A DNA stretch of 64,000 nucleotides from Bacillota bacterium (GCA_023436585.1 JAEZIN010000006.1:186001-250000); one strand, 5' to 3'. Numbered from the stretch's first letter, positions 52,066 to 61,487 are shown. Notes: generated by a model from the letters alone, not told the origin. Translations and numbers: made by a program.

Positions 52066-53115
52066 ATGCGTCTATTGGAAGTTAAAGACCTGAGGACATC
52101 ATTTTTCACTCCTTCCGGGGAAGTGAAGGCTGTGGATGGTGTTTCCTTCAACCTGGATAACGGAACGGTGCTGGGCATCGTGGGCGAATCAGGCAGCGGC
52201 AAAAGCGTTACCGCTTATTCCATACTGCAGATTTTGACCAAGCCCGGCCGTATCGTCGGCGGCAGCATCAAGCTCAACGGCAAGGAGCTGGTGGGGGCCA
52301 CTGAGGAGGAGATGCGCGCCATCCGCGGCAACAAGATCAGCATCATCTTCCAGGACCCCATGACAAGCCTCAACCCTGTTTATACGGTGGGCAACCAGCT
52401 GATGGAAGCCATCATGCTCCATACCAACCGCAACCGTGAACAGGCAAGGGCACGGGCTGTTGAAATGCTGCAGCTTGTAGGCATCAGCGAGCCGAACAAG
52501 CGCCTGCATCAATATTCCTTTGAACTGAGCGGCGGCATGCGCCAGCGGGTAATGATCGCCATGGCGCTTGCCTGCGAGCCGGATATACTGATTGCTGATG
52601 AGCCCACCACCGCGCTGGATGTGACGATTCAGGCGCAGATACTGGAACTGATGACAAAGCTGCAAAAGCAGCTCGGCATGGCCATCATCATGATCACCCA
52701 CGATCTAGGCGTTATTGCCAGCATGTGCGATGAGGTGATCGTGATGTATGCCGGCAAGGTGGCCGAAAGGGGAACGGCGGACCAGATTTTCTACAATCCC
52801 AAGCATGAGTATACAAAGGGCCTGCTGCGTTCCATCCCCAATATCGAAAGCGATGACAAGGAAAGGCTGATCCCCATCGCGGGTTCACCCATCGATATGC
52901 TCAATATGCCAAAGGGCTGCGCCTTCGCGCCGCGCTGTGACCGGGCCATGAAGGTCTGCCTGACGGAGCACCCGCAGGAGGCATGGGTGGATAAGGACCA
53001 TCTGTCGGCCTGCTGGGTCAACGTTCAGGAGGGTCTGCGCAATGGTACCATCGAAACGGACGAAAAAGGCCGGATCGTGCGGATTGGCCTTGACAAGGCG
53101 GGTGAAAAGGCATGA
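52066..53115 (+). CDS. Oligopeptide ABC transporter ATPase (OppD/DppD type)
   Basis: A 349-residue ATPase: Walker A GESGSGKSV, Q-loop FQDPMTSLNPV, signature LSGGMRQRV, Walker B ILIADEPTTALDV, switch THDLG. The C-terminal oligo_HPY region with four cysteines (CAFAPRCDRAMKVC...C) is typical of OppD. ATG 52066 follows GGGGAG; the frame from 52021 overlaps oppC without a ribosome site. Confidence 0.95.
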   Translation: MRLLEVKDLRTSFFTPSGEVKAVDGVSFNLDNGTVLGIVGESGSGKSVTAYSILQILTKPGRIVGGSIKLNGKELVGATEEEMRAIRGNKISIIFQDPMTSLNPVYTVGNQLMEAIMLHTNRNREQARARAVEMLQLVGISEPNKRLHQYSFELSGGMRQRVMIAMALACEPDILIADEPTTALDVTIQAQILELMTKLQKQLGMAIIMITHDLGVIASMCDEVIVMYAGKVAERGTADQIFYNPKHEYTKGLLRSIPNIESDDKERLIPIAGSPIDMLNMPKGCAFAPRCDRAMKVCLTEHPQEAWVDKDHLSACWVNVQEGLRNGTIETDEKGRIVRIGLDKAGEKA

Positions 53116-54116
53116 GTGAAAACATGCAAAAAACGGTGGGGCAGTACAAGCCCGATCCATCCAATATCCTGGAGGTACGAGATCTAAAGCAGTATTTCAC
53201 CATCAATATGGGCTTTATGAAAAAAGCAACCCTCAAAGCGGTGGACGGTGTTTCCTTCTCCATCAAAAAGGGGGAGACCCTGGGTCTGGTGGGGGAATCG
53301 GGCTGCGGCAAGACTACGGTGGGCAGAAGCCTTTTGCATCTGTATACGCCTACTGCCGGCGAAGTCTATTTTGACGGTATGAAAATTGAAAAGAACGAGT
53401 CCTTGAAAGCCTTCCGCAGAAGGGCGCAGCTTGTTTTCCAGGACCCGTATTCGTCCTTGAACCCCAGGATGACCGTGGGCGATATCGTGGCGGAGCCCCT
53501 GGATGTGCATAAACTGTACAGCAGCAGGAAGGAGCGCAGCGCCCGCATCAACGAGCTTTTGACCATGGTTGGCCTGTCCAGTGAGCAGGCCACCCGCTAT
53601 GCCCATGAATTCAGCGGCGGGCAGCGGCAAAGGATCGGCATCGCCAGGGCGTTGGCCTCCACACCCGAGTTCATTGTGTGCGACGAGCCGGTATCGGCTC
53701 TGGATGTATCCATCCAGGCGCAGATCATCAACATGCTGGAGGACCTGCAAAACCAGCTGGGCCTGGCCTATCTGTTCATCGCCCATGACCTGGCCGTGGT
53801 AAAGCATATCTCCGACCGCATCGCCGTGATGTATCTGGGCAAGATGGTGGAGCTGGCATCTTCCACCGAGCTGCACCGCCATCCCCTCCATCCCTACACC
53901 ATATCGCTGCTGTCTGCAGTGCCTGTTCCAGATCCCGTCAAATCCCATCAGTCTCAGCGCATCGTGCTGCACGGCGACATCCCCAGCCCTTTGAAGGCTC
54001 CATCAGGGTGTCCCTTCCGTACCAGGTGCCCCAGGGCAACGGATATCTGTGCCCAGGTCAATCCTGAATTCCTGGAAGTGGCCCCTGAGCACTTTGTGGC
54101 GTGCCACAATTTGTGA
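53112..54116 (+). CDS. Oligopeptide ABC transporter ATPase (OppF/DppF type)
   Basis: A 334-residue ATPase sharing an ATGA overlap with oppD. Walker A GESGCGKTT, Q-loop FQDPYSSLNPRM, signature FSGGQRQRIGIAR, Walker B FIVCDEPVSALDV, and a Cys-containing C-terminal extension (CPFRTRCPRATDIC). Works as a heterodimer with OppD to power peptide import. Confidence 0.95.
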   Translation: MSENMQKTVGQYKPDPSNILEVRDLKQYFTINMGFMKKATLKAVDGVSFSIKKGETLGLVGESGCGKTTVGRSLLHLYTPTAGEVYFDGMKIEKNESLKAFRRRAQLVFQDPYSSLNPRMTVGDIVAEPLDVHKLYSSRKERSARINELLTMVGLSSEQATRYAHEFSGGQRQRIGIARALASTPEFIVCDEPVSALDVSIQAQIINMLEDLQNQLGLAYLFIAHDLAVVKHISDRIAVMYLGKMVELASSTELHRHPLHPYTISLLSAVPVPDPVKSHQSQRIVLHGDIPSPLKAPSGCPFRTRCPRATDICAQVNPEFLEVAPEHFVACHNL

Positions 54117-54136
54117 CGCCATAAAAGTGAAATTTA

Positions 54137-54165
54137 TTGACACACGGATTGCATTATGCTATCAT
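54137..54165 (+). promoter_or_regulatory. Internal promoter for the peptide-binding protein gene
   Basis: TTGACA, 17-base spacer, TATCAT. It would give extra transcript for the binding protein, which is normally needed in excess over the permease. Confidence 0.7.
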
Positions 54166-54208
54166 GGATTGTATAACCGGGAATTAAAAGGACGCAAGGA
54201 GGAGAACC

Positions 54209-55978
54209 ATGAAAAAGGTAATCGCTTTGCTGCTGGCGCTGCTCATGATGAGCACCGGCGTTGCAGCTATGGCAGAAGGTCAAGGCAAGGTTGCTTCGGT
54301 GTTCTTCGGCGGCGGCACTCCGCTGTCTATCGACCCCGCGCTCAACAGCGCCGTCAACGGTGGCAATATCCTGAAGCTGGCATTTTCTGGCCTGCTGGGA
54401 TATCAGTATGAGAACGGCGAGCCCATGCTTAAACCCGAATTGGCCGAATCCTATGAGAAGTCCGAAGATGGTTTGACCTATACCTTTACGCTCCGTGAAG
54501 GCCTCAAATGGTCTGACGGCAGCGATTTCAAGGCCAGCGACATCGTTGCTGCCTGGACGCGCAATGCCTCCGCCGAACTGGGCGCTGACTACGGCTTCAT
54601 GTATGAAGTGATTGAAGGCTATGCCGACGGCAAGCTCAACATCGTAGCTGATGACGCCGCCCGTACCTTCACCGTCAAACTGGCCAACCCCACCCCCTAC
54701 TTCACCGAGTTGGTGGGAAGCATGCCCATCTTCTACCCGGTGAAGGTGGATGTCGTGGACAACGAGGGCAAATGGGCCATCAACCCCGAAACCTACATCG
54801 GCACCGGCCCCTTCAAGATGGTGAAGTATGCCAATGACGATGTGATCTCCTTCGTGAAGAACGATAACTATTGGAACGCTGCCAACGTCAAGCTGGCCGG
54901 TGTGGATTGCTACCTGTCCGAGGACAACGGCGCCATCCTGACGGCTTATGAAAATGACACCGCCCAGTTCATCAACGCCATCGATCCCACCGAATATCCC
55001 CGCCTGCAGTCCACTTATCCTGGCCAGCTGGTATTCGGACCCTACATTGGCACCTGGTATATTCTGTTCAACGTGCATAAGGACGTTTCTCCCGCCGGCA
55101 AGCAGCTGACCGTGCAGGATCAGGCTAAGGCCCGTTTTGCTCTGGGCCAGCTTGTCGACAGGCAAGTGCTGGTTGAGTTCATCACCCAGGGCGGCCAAGT
55201 ACCCGCTACCGGCTTCTATCCCAACTCCCTGGGCGATGGCCTGAATGCCAACGTTCGTGCGGCCGAGGGCTATGGCGCCTGGTACACCGGCACCCACACC
55301 ACCTCCGCTGAGAACGAAGCCTACACCGAAGATCAGGTTGCGGCCTGCAAGACCTTGATGGAACTGGGCTATGCATTTACCGGCACCATTGAGACCGGCG
55401 ACATCAAGTTCACCGACATGCCCGCTATCGAGTTCGCCTTCAACAATTCCGGTGCCAACGCCCTGATCATTCAGTATGTGCAGGAAGTTTGGAACACCTT
55501 CGGCCTGACGGCTACCATCAACACCGAAGCCTGGTCCACCCTGCAGAACAAACTGAAGGCCGGTGACGCGGAAGCCGCCCGTATGGGCTGGATCGCAGAC
55601 TTCAACGACTGCGTCAACTTCCTGGATATCTTCCTGAGCAACTCCGGCAACAACTATCCCCGCCTTGGCCGTACCATCGGTGATTACACCCGCGCCAGCG
55701 AAGTGACCAAGGATGCCGGCCTGGGCGCCTATTGGGGCCCCAACGGCGATCAGACTTGGGCTGATTGCTACGATGCGCTGGTCGCCAAGATCAAGGCAAC
55801 CGCCGATCCCGCCGAGCGTTCCGCCCTGTGCGCCGAAGCTGAAAAAATCCTGATGGCTACAGGCGGCGTGAACCCCATGTACTTCTACACCAATCCCTAT
55901 ATGCTCAAGCCCAGCGTCAAGGATGTCATGATCCTGCCCAATGGCGATGTGCTCTGGGCCTATGCCACCATCGAATAA
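54209..55978 (+). CDS. Oligopeptide ABC transporter substrate-binding protein (OppA/SBP_bac_5 family)
   Basis: A 589-residue extracellular binding protein. The signal peptide is MKKVIALLLALLMMSTGVAA; there is no lipobox cysteine, which is unusual for a Gram-positive binding protein that should be tethered. SBP_bac_5 features: LAESYEKSEDGLTYTFTLRE, LKWSDGSDFKASDIVAAW, YIGTGPFKMV and the later RMGWIADFNDCVNFLDIF. AAGGAGG precedes the ATG. Codon use is strongly biased to C-ending codons, as expected of a highly expressed gene. Confidence 0.94.
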   Translation: MKKVIALLLALLMMSTGVAAMAEGQGKVASVFFGGGTPLSIDPALNSAVNGGNILKLAFSGLLGYQYENGEPMLKPELAESYEKSEDGLTYTFTLREGLKWSDGSDFKASDIVAAWTRNASAELGADYGFMYEVIEGYADGKLNIVADDAARTFTVKLANPTPYFTELVGSMPIFYPVKVDVVDNEGKWAINPETYIGTGPFKMVKYANDDVISFVKNDNYWNAANVKLAGVDCYLSEDNGAILTAYENDTAQFINAIDPTEYPRLQSTYPGQLVFGPYIGTWYILFNVHKDVSPAGKQLTVQDQAKARFALGQLVDRQVLVEFITQGGQVPATGFYPNSLGDGLNANVRAAEGYGAWYTGTHTTSAENEAYTEDQVAACKTLMELGYAFTGTIETGDIKFTDMPAIEFAFNNSGANALIIQYVQEVWNTFGLTATINTEAWSTLQNKLKAGDAEAARMGWIADFNDCVNFLDIFLSNSGNNYPRLGRTIGDYTRASEVTKDAGLGAYWGPNGDQTWADCYDALVAKIKATADPAERSALCAEAEKILMATGGVNPMYFYTNPYMLKPSVKDVMILPNGDVLWAYATIE

Positions 55979-56003
55979 TTTCATTAGGAAAGAATTCCTA
56001 AAG

Positions 56004-56036
56004 GGCCTGCCGGTAAAACGGCAGGCTCTTATTTCA
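56004..56036 (+). terminator. Terminator of the opp cluster
   Basis: GCCTGCCG/CGGCAGGC stem with GTAAAA loop, followed by TCTTATTTCATTT. Confidence 0.8.
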
Positions 56037-56186
56037 TTTACGGCCACAATATATGGCAACGGGTTAAAATTTGTTTCCTAAAATATGCTTTTTTGTTTCC
56101 CAACGTTTGTCCTGAATCGGAGGAATACGCTTTGGCTGCGGCGAATGATAAGGGGGATACAGCTACTGCTTAAAGGAGGTGCAGCG

Positions 56187-57083
56187 ATGCGCACGACGCT
56201 TATGGTGATGGCTGCCGGCCTTGGGGCGCGTTACGGCGGAAACAAGCAGATTGACAGAATGGGCCCCAGCGGTGAGATTTTAATGGAGTACTCCATATAT
56301 GACGCTTTAGAAGCAGGCTTTGACAAGGTTGTCTTCGTCATCAAAAAGGATATGGAGGACATCTTCCGGAAAATGGTAGGCGACCGCCTGGCCCAAAAGG
56401 TGAAGGTATCCTACGCGTTTCAGGAGTATGATTCATTGCCCGGCGGTTTTGTACCGCCAGAAGGCCGTACCAAGCCATACGGCACGGTGCATGCTGTGCT
56501 TTGCGCAAAGGACTTGATCCGGGAGCCCTTTGCCGTAATCAATGCCGATGATTACTATGGCAAGGGGGCTTTCGCGGCCATGCGGAGTTCCCTGTGCTCG
56601 CTTCCCGATACAGGCCGCGCTTCCATGGTGGGATACAGGCTTCGGAATACGGTCTCCGAAAACGGGCATGTGACCAGGGGTGTCTGCGAGGTAGACGCAT
56701 CCGGCGGGCTTGCCAGTGTCAAGGAGACGTACAAAATTATTCTGATGCCGGATGGCACGATCCGGGATACGGAAAATGATGTGCCCCTTGATCCGAAAAG
56801 CCTTGTCTCCATGAATTTCTGGGGCTTCACGCCATGGATCTTTACGGCCGGGGAAGAATACCTGGAAGCTTTTTTAAAGAGCCTTGATCCTTTGGAAATG
56901 AAAAAGGAGTATCCTCTTCCGGTCATGGTGGACCGCACGATGCGTGAAAACAGGCTGAAGGTAGATGTTTTGTCCACAGAGGCAAGCTGGTTCGGCGTGA
57001 CGTATCAGGAAGACAAGGCTTTTGTGGCGGGGGAACTGCGAAAACTGCACGGCGGGGGATACTATCCGGCAAAGCTTTTTTAG
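56187..57083 (+). CDS. Nucleotidyltransferase family protein (NDP-sugar pyrophosphorylase-like)
   Basis: A 298-residue protein. The signature VMAAGLGARYGGNKQIDRMG is at the N-terminus, DKVVFVIKKD follows, and NADDYYGKGAF contains the metal-binding aspartates. FWGFTPWIF and the FVAGELRKLH end are shared by a clade of clostridial nucleotidyltransferases of unknown sugar. ATG 56187 follows AAAGGAGG; the longer frame from 56085 is rejected. It precedes galE by 21 bases, pointing to nucleotide-sugar synthesis for surface glycans. Confidence 0.88.
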   Translation: MRTTLMVMAAGLGARYGGNKQIDRMGPSGEILMEYSIYDALEAGFDKVVFVIKKDMEDIFRKMVGDRLAQKVKVSYAFQEYDSLPGGFVPPEGRTKPYGTVHAVLCAKDLIREPFAVINADDYYGKGAFAAMRSSLCSLPDTGRASMVGYRLRNTVSENGHVTRGVCEVDASGGLASVKETYKIILMPDGTIRDTENDVPLDPKSLVSMNFWGFTPWIFTAGEEYLEAFLKSLDPLEMKKEYPLPVMVDRTMRENRLKVDVLSTEASWFGVTYQEDKAFVAGELRKLHGGGYYPAKLF

Positions 57084-57104
57084 TCCATAAGGGAGGGTGT
57101 GGCC

Positions 57105-58118
57105 ATGGAGTTCTTATTGACAGGCGGGGCGGGGTATATTGCAACCCATACGATTGTGGAGCTTGTAAAGGCAGGCCACGAGGTGGTAGTGGTCGACAAT
57201 TTTCTCAACAGCCAGCCGGAAGCGCTTCGGCGTGTGGAGAAAATCATTGGCAAAAAAATCACCGTATATGATGTGGATGTTTGCGACAGGGAAAAGCTTC
57301 GGGAAGTTTTTAAAAGTCATTCACTGAACGGCGTGATCCATTTTGCCGGCCTGAAGGCCGTCGGCGAGTCGGTGGGCATCCCTCTTCGCTATTACCGGAA
57401 CAATATTGATTCCACCTTGACGCTCCTGGAAACCATGCAGGAGTTTGGAGTTAATAAGCTGGTGTTCAGCTCTTCCGCCACGGTATATGGCATCCCGGAT
57501 AAAATGCCGCTTGTCGAAGATATGCCAACCAGCGCTACCAGTCCTTACGGATGGACAAAGTTCATGATTGAGCAGATTCTGCGGGATGTGGCTTACGCCA
57601 ACAAGGATTTGTCAGTGGTGCTGCTGCGGTACTTCAATCCCGTTGGCGCCCATGAAAGCGGATTGATCGGGGAAGACCCCAGCGGCATACCTAACAACCT
57701 GATGCCGGTCATCACCCAGGTGGCGTGCGGAAAGCTGCCTATGCTTAAGGTATACGGCACGGATTATCCCACCAGGGACGGCACCACCATCAGGGACTAT
57801 ATCCATGTGATGGATCTGGCCCGCGGCCATGTAAAGGCCATTGAGTACGCGCAAGGCCATACGGGGGCGGAAGCCATCAACCTGGGTACAGGAAACGGCT
57901 ACAGCATATTGGAGATATTGCGGGCATTCCAGGACGTGAATGAAATCCAGGTGCCGCATCAAATGGCCGACCGCAGGCCGGGGGATGTGCCGGAATGCTA
58001 CGCCGACCCCCAAAAGGCATACAAGCTGCTGGGCTGGAAGGCTGAAAAGACATTGGAGGATATGTGCCGGGACGCCTGGCGCTGGCAAAAGAAAAATCCC
58101 AAGGGCTATTCCGCATAA
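57105..58118 (+). CDS. galE: UDP-glucose 4-epimerase
   Basis: A 337-residue short-chain dehydrogenase-type epimerase. NAD is bound by LTGGAGYIATHT; catalytic residues are in FSSSATVYG (Ser/Thr) and SPYGWTKFMIE (Tyr-x3-Lys); RYFNPVGAHESGLIGEDP and YGTDYPTRDGTTIRDYIHV are GalE signatures. It provides UDP-galactose for glycan synthesis. ATG 57105 follows GGGAGG; the GTG two codons earlier is less well placed. Confidence 0.96.
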   Translation: MEFLLTGGAGYIATHTIVELVKAGHEVVVVDNFLNSQPEALRRVEKIIGKKITVYDVDVCDREKLREVFKSHSLNGVIHFAGLKAVGESVGIPLRYYRNNIDSTLTLLETMQEFGVNKLVFSSSATVYGIPDKMPLVEDMPTSATSPYGWTKFMIEQILRDVAYANKDLSVVLLRYFNPVGAHESGLIGEDPSGIPNNLMPVITQVACGKLPMLKVYGTDYPTRDGTTIRDYIHVMDLARGHVKAIEYAQGHTGAEAINLGTGNGYSILEILRAFQDVNEIQVPHQMADRRPGDVPECYADPQKAYKLLGWKAEKTLEDMCRDAWRWQKKNPKGYSA

Positions 58119-58135
58119 AGGCATAAAACAAAGAA

Positions 58136-58170
58136 GCAGGGCCGCCTGAATTGGCAGCCCTGCGTTTTTA
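58136..58170 (+). terminator. Terminator of the nucleotidyltransferase-galE unit
   Basis: GCAGGGC/GCCCTGC stem around an inner CGCC..GGCA loop region, followed by GTTTTTATT. It is convergent with the second collagen-like gene. Confidence 0.75.
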
Positions 58171-58180
58171 TTGTTTAGCC

Positions 58181-59995
58181 TCAGATGATACTGGCACCTG
58201 CGCTGGCAAAGCCGGTCACCGTGGTGGCAATGTCGATGCCCGCGGTCACGTCGGCGGCGAACACCATCAACAGCCGTGTACCTGCGGCGATGGGAATGTT
58301 CAGGCCCGATGTGATGCCGCTGGAGATGGCACCTATACCAATATTGCCGGTCAGCGTGGGCGACAGTACGACAACCGCGCCGGGGATGGGGAAGAATACA
58401 TTGTTCGGTGTCGTGGAAGCGTACAGCTGCGCCGTCAGCGTTACGGTAGTGCCAACCAGGGACAGGGCTACCGTGGTGCTGAAATAGGCGGCCAGGGAGG
58501 TAAGGGTTCCGTCTCTGGGCATGGAGAAGGCCATATTGGCGATGGTCGTGGTATTGATGGTGCCACCGATAAGGCTTACGCCAGTAACGGAGCTGCCAAA
58601 GCCCAGTAGCGTAGTGGTACCAATCAATTCGCCGATGACCGTCGTCATGACAGCCGGAGTTCCGGACGCGAAGGGGATGATTGCGCCGTCACCCGTTGCA
58701 CCGGTGGCGCCGGTCGCGCCTGAGGCACCGGTAGCGCCCGTGGCGCCAGTGGCCCCCGCAGGGCCGGCAGGGCCTGTAGCACCGGTCGCGCCTGTGGCAC
58801 CTGTGGGGCCGGCAGGTCCGGTGACACCCGTGGCGCCGGTTGCGCCGGTAGCACCGAATGCGCCTGTGGCACCTGTGGGGCCGGCAGGGCCAGCAGGTCC
58901 GGTAGCGCCTGTAGCACCTGTTGCACCGAATGCGCCCGTAGCGCCTGTGGGTCCGGCAGGACCGGCAGGTCCGGTAGCACCTGTGGCACCTGTGGCACCG
59001 AAAGCACCCGTGGCGCCTGTGATGCCAGTGGCACCCGTAGCGCCGGTTGCGCCTGCAGCACCGGCCGCGCCTGTGGCACCGGCAGGTCCTGTAGCGCCCG
59101 TGGCACCGGTCGCACCCGTGGCTCCGGCAGGGCCGGCGGGGCCGGTAGCGCCTGTGGCACCGGCGGCACCTGTAGCTCCGGCAGCGCCCGTGGCACCTGT
59201 GGCGCCTGTGGCACCGGCAGCACCGGCCGCGCCTGTAGCGCCCGTTGCGCCGGCAGCACCTGTGGCACCCGTGGCACCAGGCAGGCCGGTGGCGCCGGCA
59301 GGTCCCGTGGCTCCGGTAGGACCGGCAGGTCCGGTAGGCCCGGTGGCACCGGCAGGTCCGGTAGGTCCGATAGGCCCGGTTCCGCCGGTAGGTCCGACAG
59401 GCCCTGTCCCGCCGGTGGGTCCGGTGGGGCCGGTAGGTCCGTTAGCGCCTGTGGGTCCGGTCGGTCCTGTGGCTCCCGTGGGTCCAATGCTGCCTGTAGG
59501 TCCGCCTGGTCCAATAGGACCGGTGGGTCCGGCCGCTCCCGTGGGTCCTGTTGGTCCGGTGCCGCCCGTGGCACCCGTAGGACCTATGGAGCCGGTTGAG
59601 CCGGTAGTTCCAGTTGCGCCGGTAGCTCCTGTCGCGCCAGTGGCTCCAGTAGCTCCTGTCGCACCTTTGGGTCCAGTCGGGCCCGTGGGGCAGATGCATC
59701 CGGGAGGGCAGGGGGGATAGGGCGGAGGACACGGAGGCGGACACGGCGGAGGACAGGGATGCGGCGGGAAGGGCGGGCAAGGGGGCGGCGGAGGCGGCGG
59801 AGGCGGTGGTGGCGGGGGCGGGGGAGGCGGCGGGTATGGCGGGCAGGGAGGTTCGTGAGACATACTATCAAATGAAGGATCAAACGTGTGATGAGTAGGC
59901 TCATAAGGCGGAGGAACTGCTTTTCCCCTGCCTGGGCCGTATTGCGGGTTTCTCATTTGCTGAGGTCCCCGCGGATCATAATATCCGTTTGCCAA
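58181..59995 (-). CDS. Collagen-like exosporium protein with BclB-type C-terminal domain
   Basis: A 604-residue protein starting at TTG 59995, six bases after AAAGGTGA. The N-terminus holds a polyproline tract (about 15 prolines in a row) and CPPCPP repeats. From about residue 105 to 430 comes a collagen region of GPT, GAT and GPA triplets, with a repeated block (TGAFGATGATGATGPAGPAG) occurring three times. The last 165 residues match the BclB-type glycoprotein domain (FASGTPAVMTTV, TLTSLAAYFS, GIDIATTVTGFASAG). Likely a spore-surface filament. It is divergent from a glycosyltransferase gene. Confidence 0.88.
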   Translation of the reverse strand: MANGYYDPRGPQQMRNPQYGPGRGKAVPPPYEPTHHTFDPSFDSMSHEPPCPPYPPPPPPPPPPPPPPPPPPCPPFPPHPCPPPCPPPCPPPYPPCPPGCICPTGPTGPKGATGATGATGATGATGATGTTGSTGSIGPTGATGGTGPTGPTGAAGPTGPIGPGGPTGSIGPTGATGPTGPTGANGPTGPTGPTGGTGPVGPTGGTGPIGPTGPAGATGPTGPAGPTGATGPAGATGLPGATGATGAAGATGATGAAGAAGATGATGATGAAGATGAAGATGATGPAGPAGATGATGATGATGPAGATGAAGAAGATGATGATGITGATGAFGATGATGATGPAGPAGPTGATGAFGATGATGATGPAGPAGPTGATGAFGATGATGATGVTGPAGPTGATGATGATGPAGPAGATGATGATGASGATGATGATGDGAIIPFASGTPAVMTTVIGELIGTTTLLGFGSSVTGVSLIGGTINTTTIANMAFSMPRDGTLTSLAAYFSTTVALSLVGTTVTLTAQLYASTTPNNVFFPIPGAVVVLSPTLTGNIGIGAISSGITSGLNIPIAAGTRLLMVFAADVTAGIDIATTVTGFASAGASII

Positions 59996-60038
59996 GAAGA
60001 TCACCTTTCTTATCAACAGGCTAGGAGCGCAGGGCAGC

Positions 60039-60065
60039 ACGCTTGCCCGTCATCTCCATACAATA
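60039..60065 (+). promoter_or_regulatory. Sigma-K-like promoter for the glycosyltransferase gene
   Basis: AC, 16 bases, CATACAATA on the plus strand, about 58 bases before the ATG. It overlaps by two bases the matching element on the other strand. Confidence 0.5.
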
Positions 60066-60090
60066 TGGTATGAGAAGCGCCGGAATCGGT
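60064..60090 (-). promoter_or_regulatory. Sigma-K-like promoter for the BclB-type gene
   Basis: AC, 16 bases, CATACCATA on the minus strand, about 70 bases before the TTG start. Confidence 0.5.
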
Positions 60091-60123
60091 GCGCTTCCCA
60101 ATGTGCCGGAGGTGGCGTGCCAT

Positions 60124-61215
60124 ATGGAATTAAGCTTGTGCATGATTGTCAGAAATGAGGAGGCGGTGCTTGAGCGCTGCCTTCAGTGCATTCAGGATGT
60201 GGTGGACGAAATTGTGATCGTAGATACGGGTTCCACAGACAAGACAAAGGAGATTGCCCGCGTCTTTACGCCGATGCTGTTTGATTTTCAATGGGTGGAT
60301 GATTTTTCTAAGGCGCGGAATTTCGCTTTTTCCAAAGCAACCAAGGACTATATTCTGTGGCTGGATGCCGACGATGTCATCACGCCTGAATCGGCGCAGC
60401 TTTTGAAGGCCCTGAAGGTAAACCTGGACCCTGCCGTGGACATGGTGATGATGCCTTACCACGTGGCTTTTGATGCTCTGGGGAAACCCAGCCTTACGTA
60501 TGAAAGAGAACGGATAGTCCGGCGCGCATCGGGCTACCAATGGGTTGGGACCATCCATGAGGTGATCCCTCCTTCAGGGGAAATTTTTCATGCGGAAATC
60601 CCTGTCCTTCATCAAAAGATAGGCCCTGGCGACCCGGACAGGAACCTTCGCATATTTGAAAAGATGAAGGCCTCCGGCCAGGAGCTGTCCCCCCGGGAGG
60701 AGTACTATTACGCCAGGGAGCTGATGTTCCACCAACGTATTGCGGAAGCGATTCCCGCATTTCATCAATACCTGGATGCGGGCTTGGGTTGGCAGGAAAA
60801 CATGATCTCCGCCTGCCTTGATTTGTCTAGCTGCTATCTGGCCCTTAACAAAAAGCAGGAGTCCCTGGCAGCGCTTTTCAGATCGTTCCAATATGACAAG
60901 CCAAGGGCTGAGGTTTGCTGTCAGATTGGCGGCCATTTTTACAATGAAGAGAACTTTTATATATCAGCCTTCTGGTATGAACTGGCTGCCTTTGGAAACC
61001 TTCCGCACCCTTCCGGCGGGTTTATTTTGCCTGATTGCTACGGCTACATTCCGTATATGCAGCTTTGTGTGTGCTATCACAGGATGGGGGATATCAGCAA
61101 AGCAATGGAATTCAATGCCATGGCCGGAAACATCAAGCCGGAGGATCCCAGCTATTTGTACAACAAGGCGTTTTTTGAATCCCTCTCCGGCGGTGAGCCG
61201 GTGACAGAGCGTTGA
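60124..61215 (+). CDS. Family 2 glycosyltransferase with C-terminal TPR-like helices
   Basis: A 363-residue cytoplasmic protein. The GT2 domain covers about 1-230: LSLCMIVRNEEAVLERCL, IVIVDTGSTDKTKEIA, and the DxD-type LWLDADDV motif, with WVGTIHEVI. The remainder is helical with TPR-like repeats ending in NPDDPSYLYN-type phrasing (KPEDPSYLYNKAFFE). This SunS-like layout is common in clostridial glycosyltransferases that modify proteins. ATG 60124 is preceded by GGAGG at a rather long spacing. It is adjacent and divergent to the BclB-type gene, which suggests that protein as its target. Confidence 0.88.
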   Translation: MELSLCMIVRNEEAVLERCLQCIQDVVDEIVIVDTGSTDKTKEIARVFTPMLFDFQWVDDFSKARNFAFSKATKDYILWLDADDVITPESAQLLKALKVNLDPAVDMVMMPYHVAFDALGKPSLTYERERIVRRASGYQWVGTIHEVIPPSGEIFHAEIPVLHQKIGPGDPDRNLRIFEKMKASGQELSPREEYYYARELMFHQRIAEAIPAFHQYLDAGLGWQENMISACLDLSSCYLALNKKQESLAALFRSFQYDKPRAEVCCQIGGHFYNEENFYISAFWYELAAFGNLPHPSGGFILPDCYGYIPYMQLCVCYHRMGDISKAMEFNAMAGNIKPEDPSYLYNKAFFESLSGGEPVTER

Positions 61216-61429
61216 ACGGGTTCTGTCAGGAGCGAAATGCGATTTTTTGCTTGCAGTGTACGTATCATTTTCATACAGAACCGGATCAGCGTCACCGCAC
61301 TGGGTGCCAAGCTGATCCTTTTCAATGCTGTCTGCAAAATGCAACTGCGTCTTTGGACGCATTCATGTCTTTCATTGACCGAAATTTGCAACAATCGCCT
61401 ATTTTCCCAAGAACCCTTTACAGATGACA

Positions 61430-61459
61430 TTGGAAGGCGTATTCTATAACACGTATATT
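61430..61459 (+). promoter_or_regulatory. Possible promoter of the second ABC exporter pair
   Basis: TTGGAA, 18-base spacer, TATATT, 28 bases ahead of the start codon. The rest of 61216-61429 shows no gene. Confidence 0.45.
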
Positions 61460-61487
61460 AATACTCCGCTGCCCGCATGGAGGATTT

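Noticed and set aside
54134..56059. A 641-codon open frame on the minus strand
   Set aside because: It lies antisense to the peptide-binding protein gene, whose C-ending codon bias keeps the opposite strand open. No ribosome site or recognisable family.
61212..61449. Small frames between the GT2 and ABC genes
   Set aside because: No ribosome sites and no conserved features.
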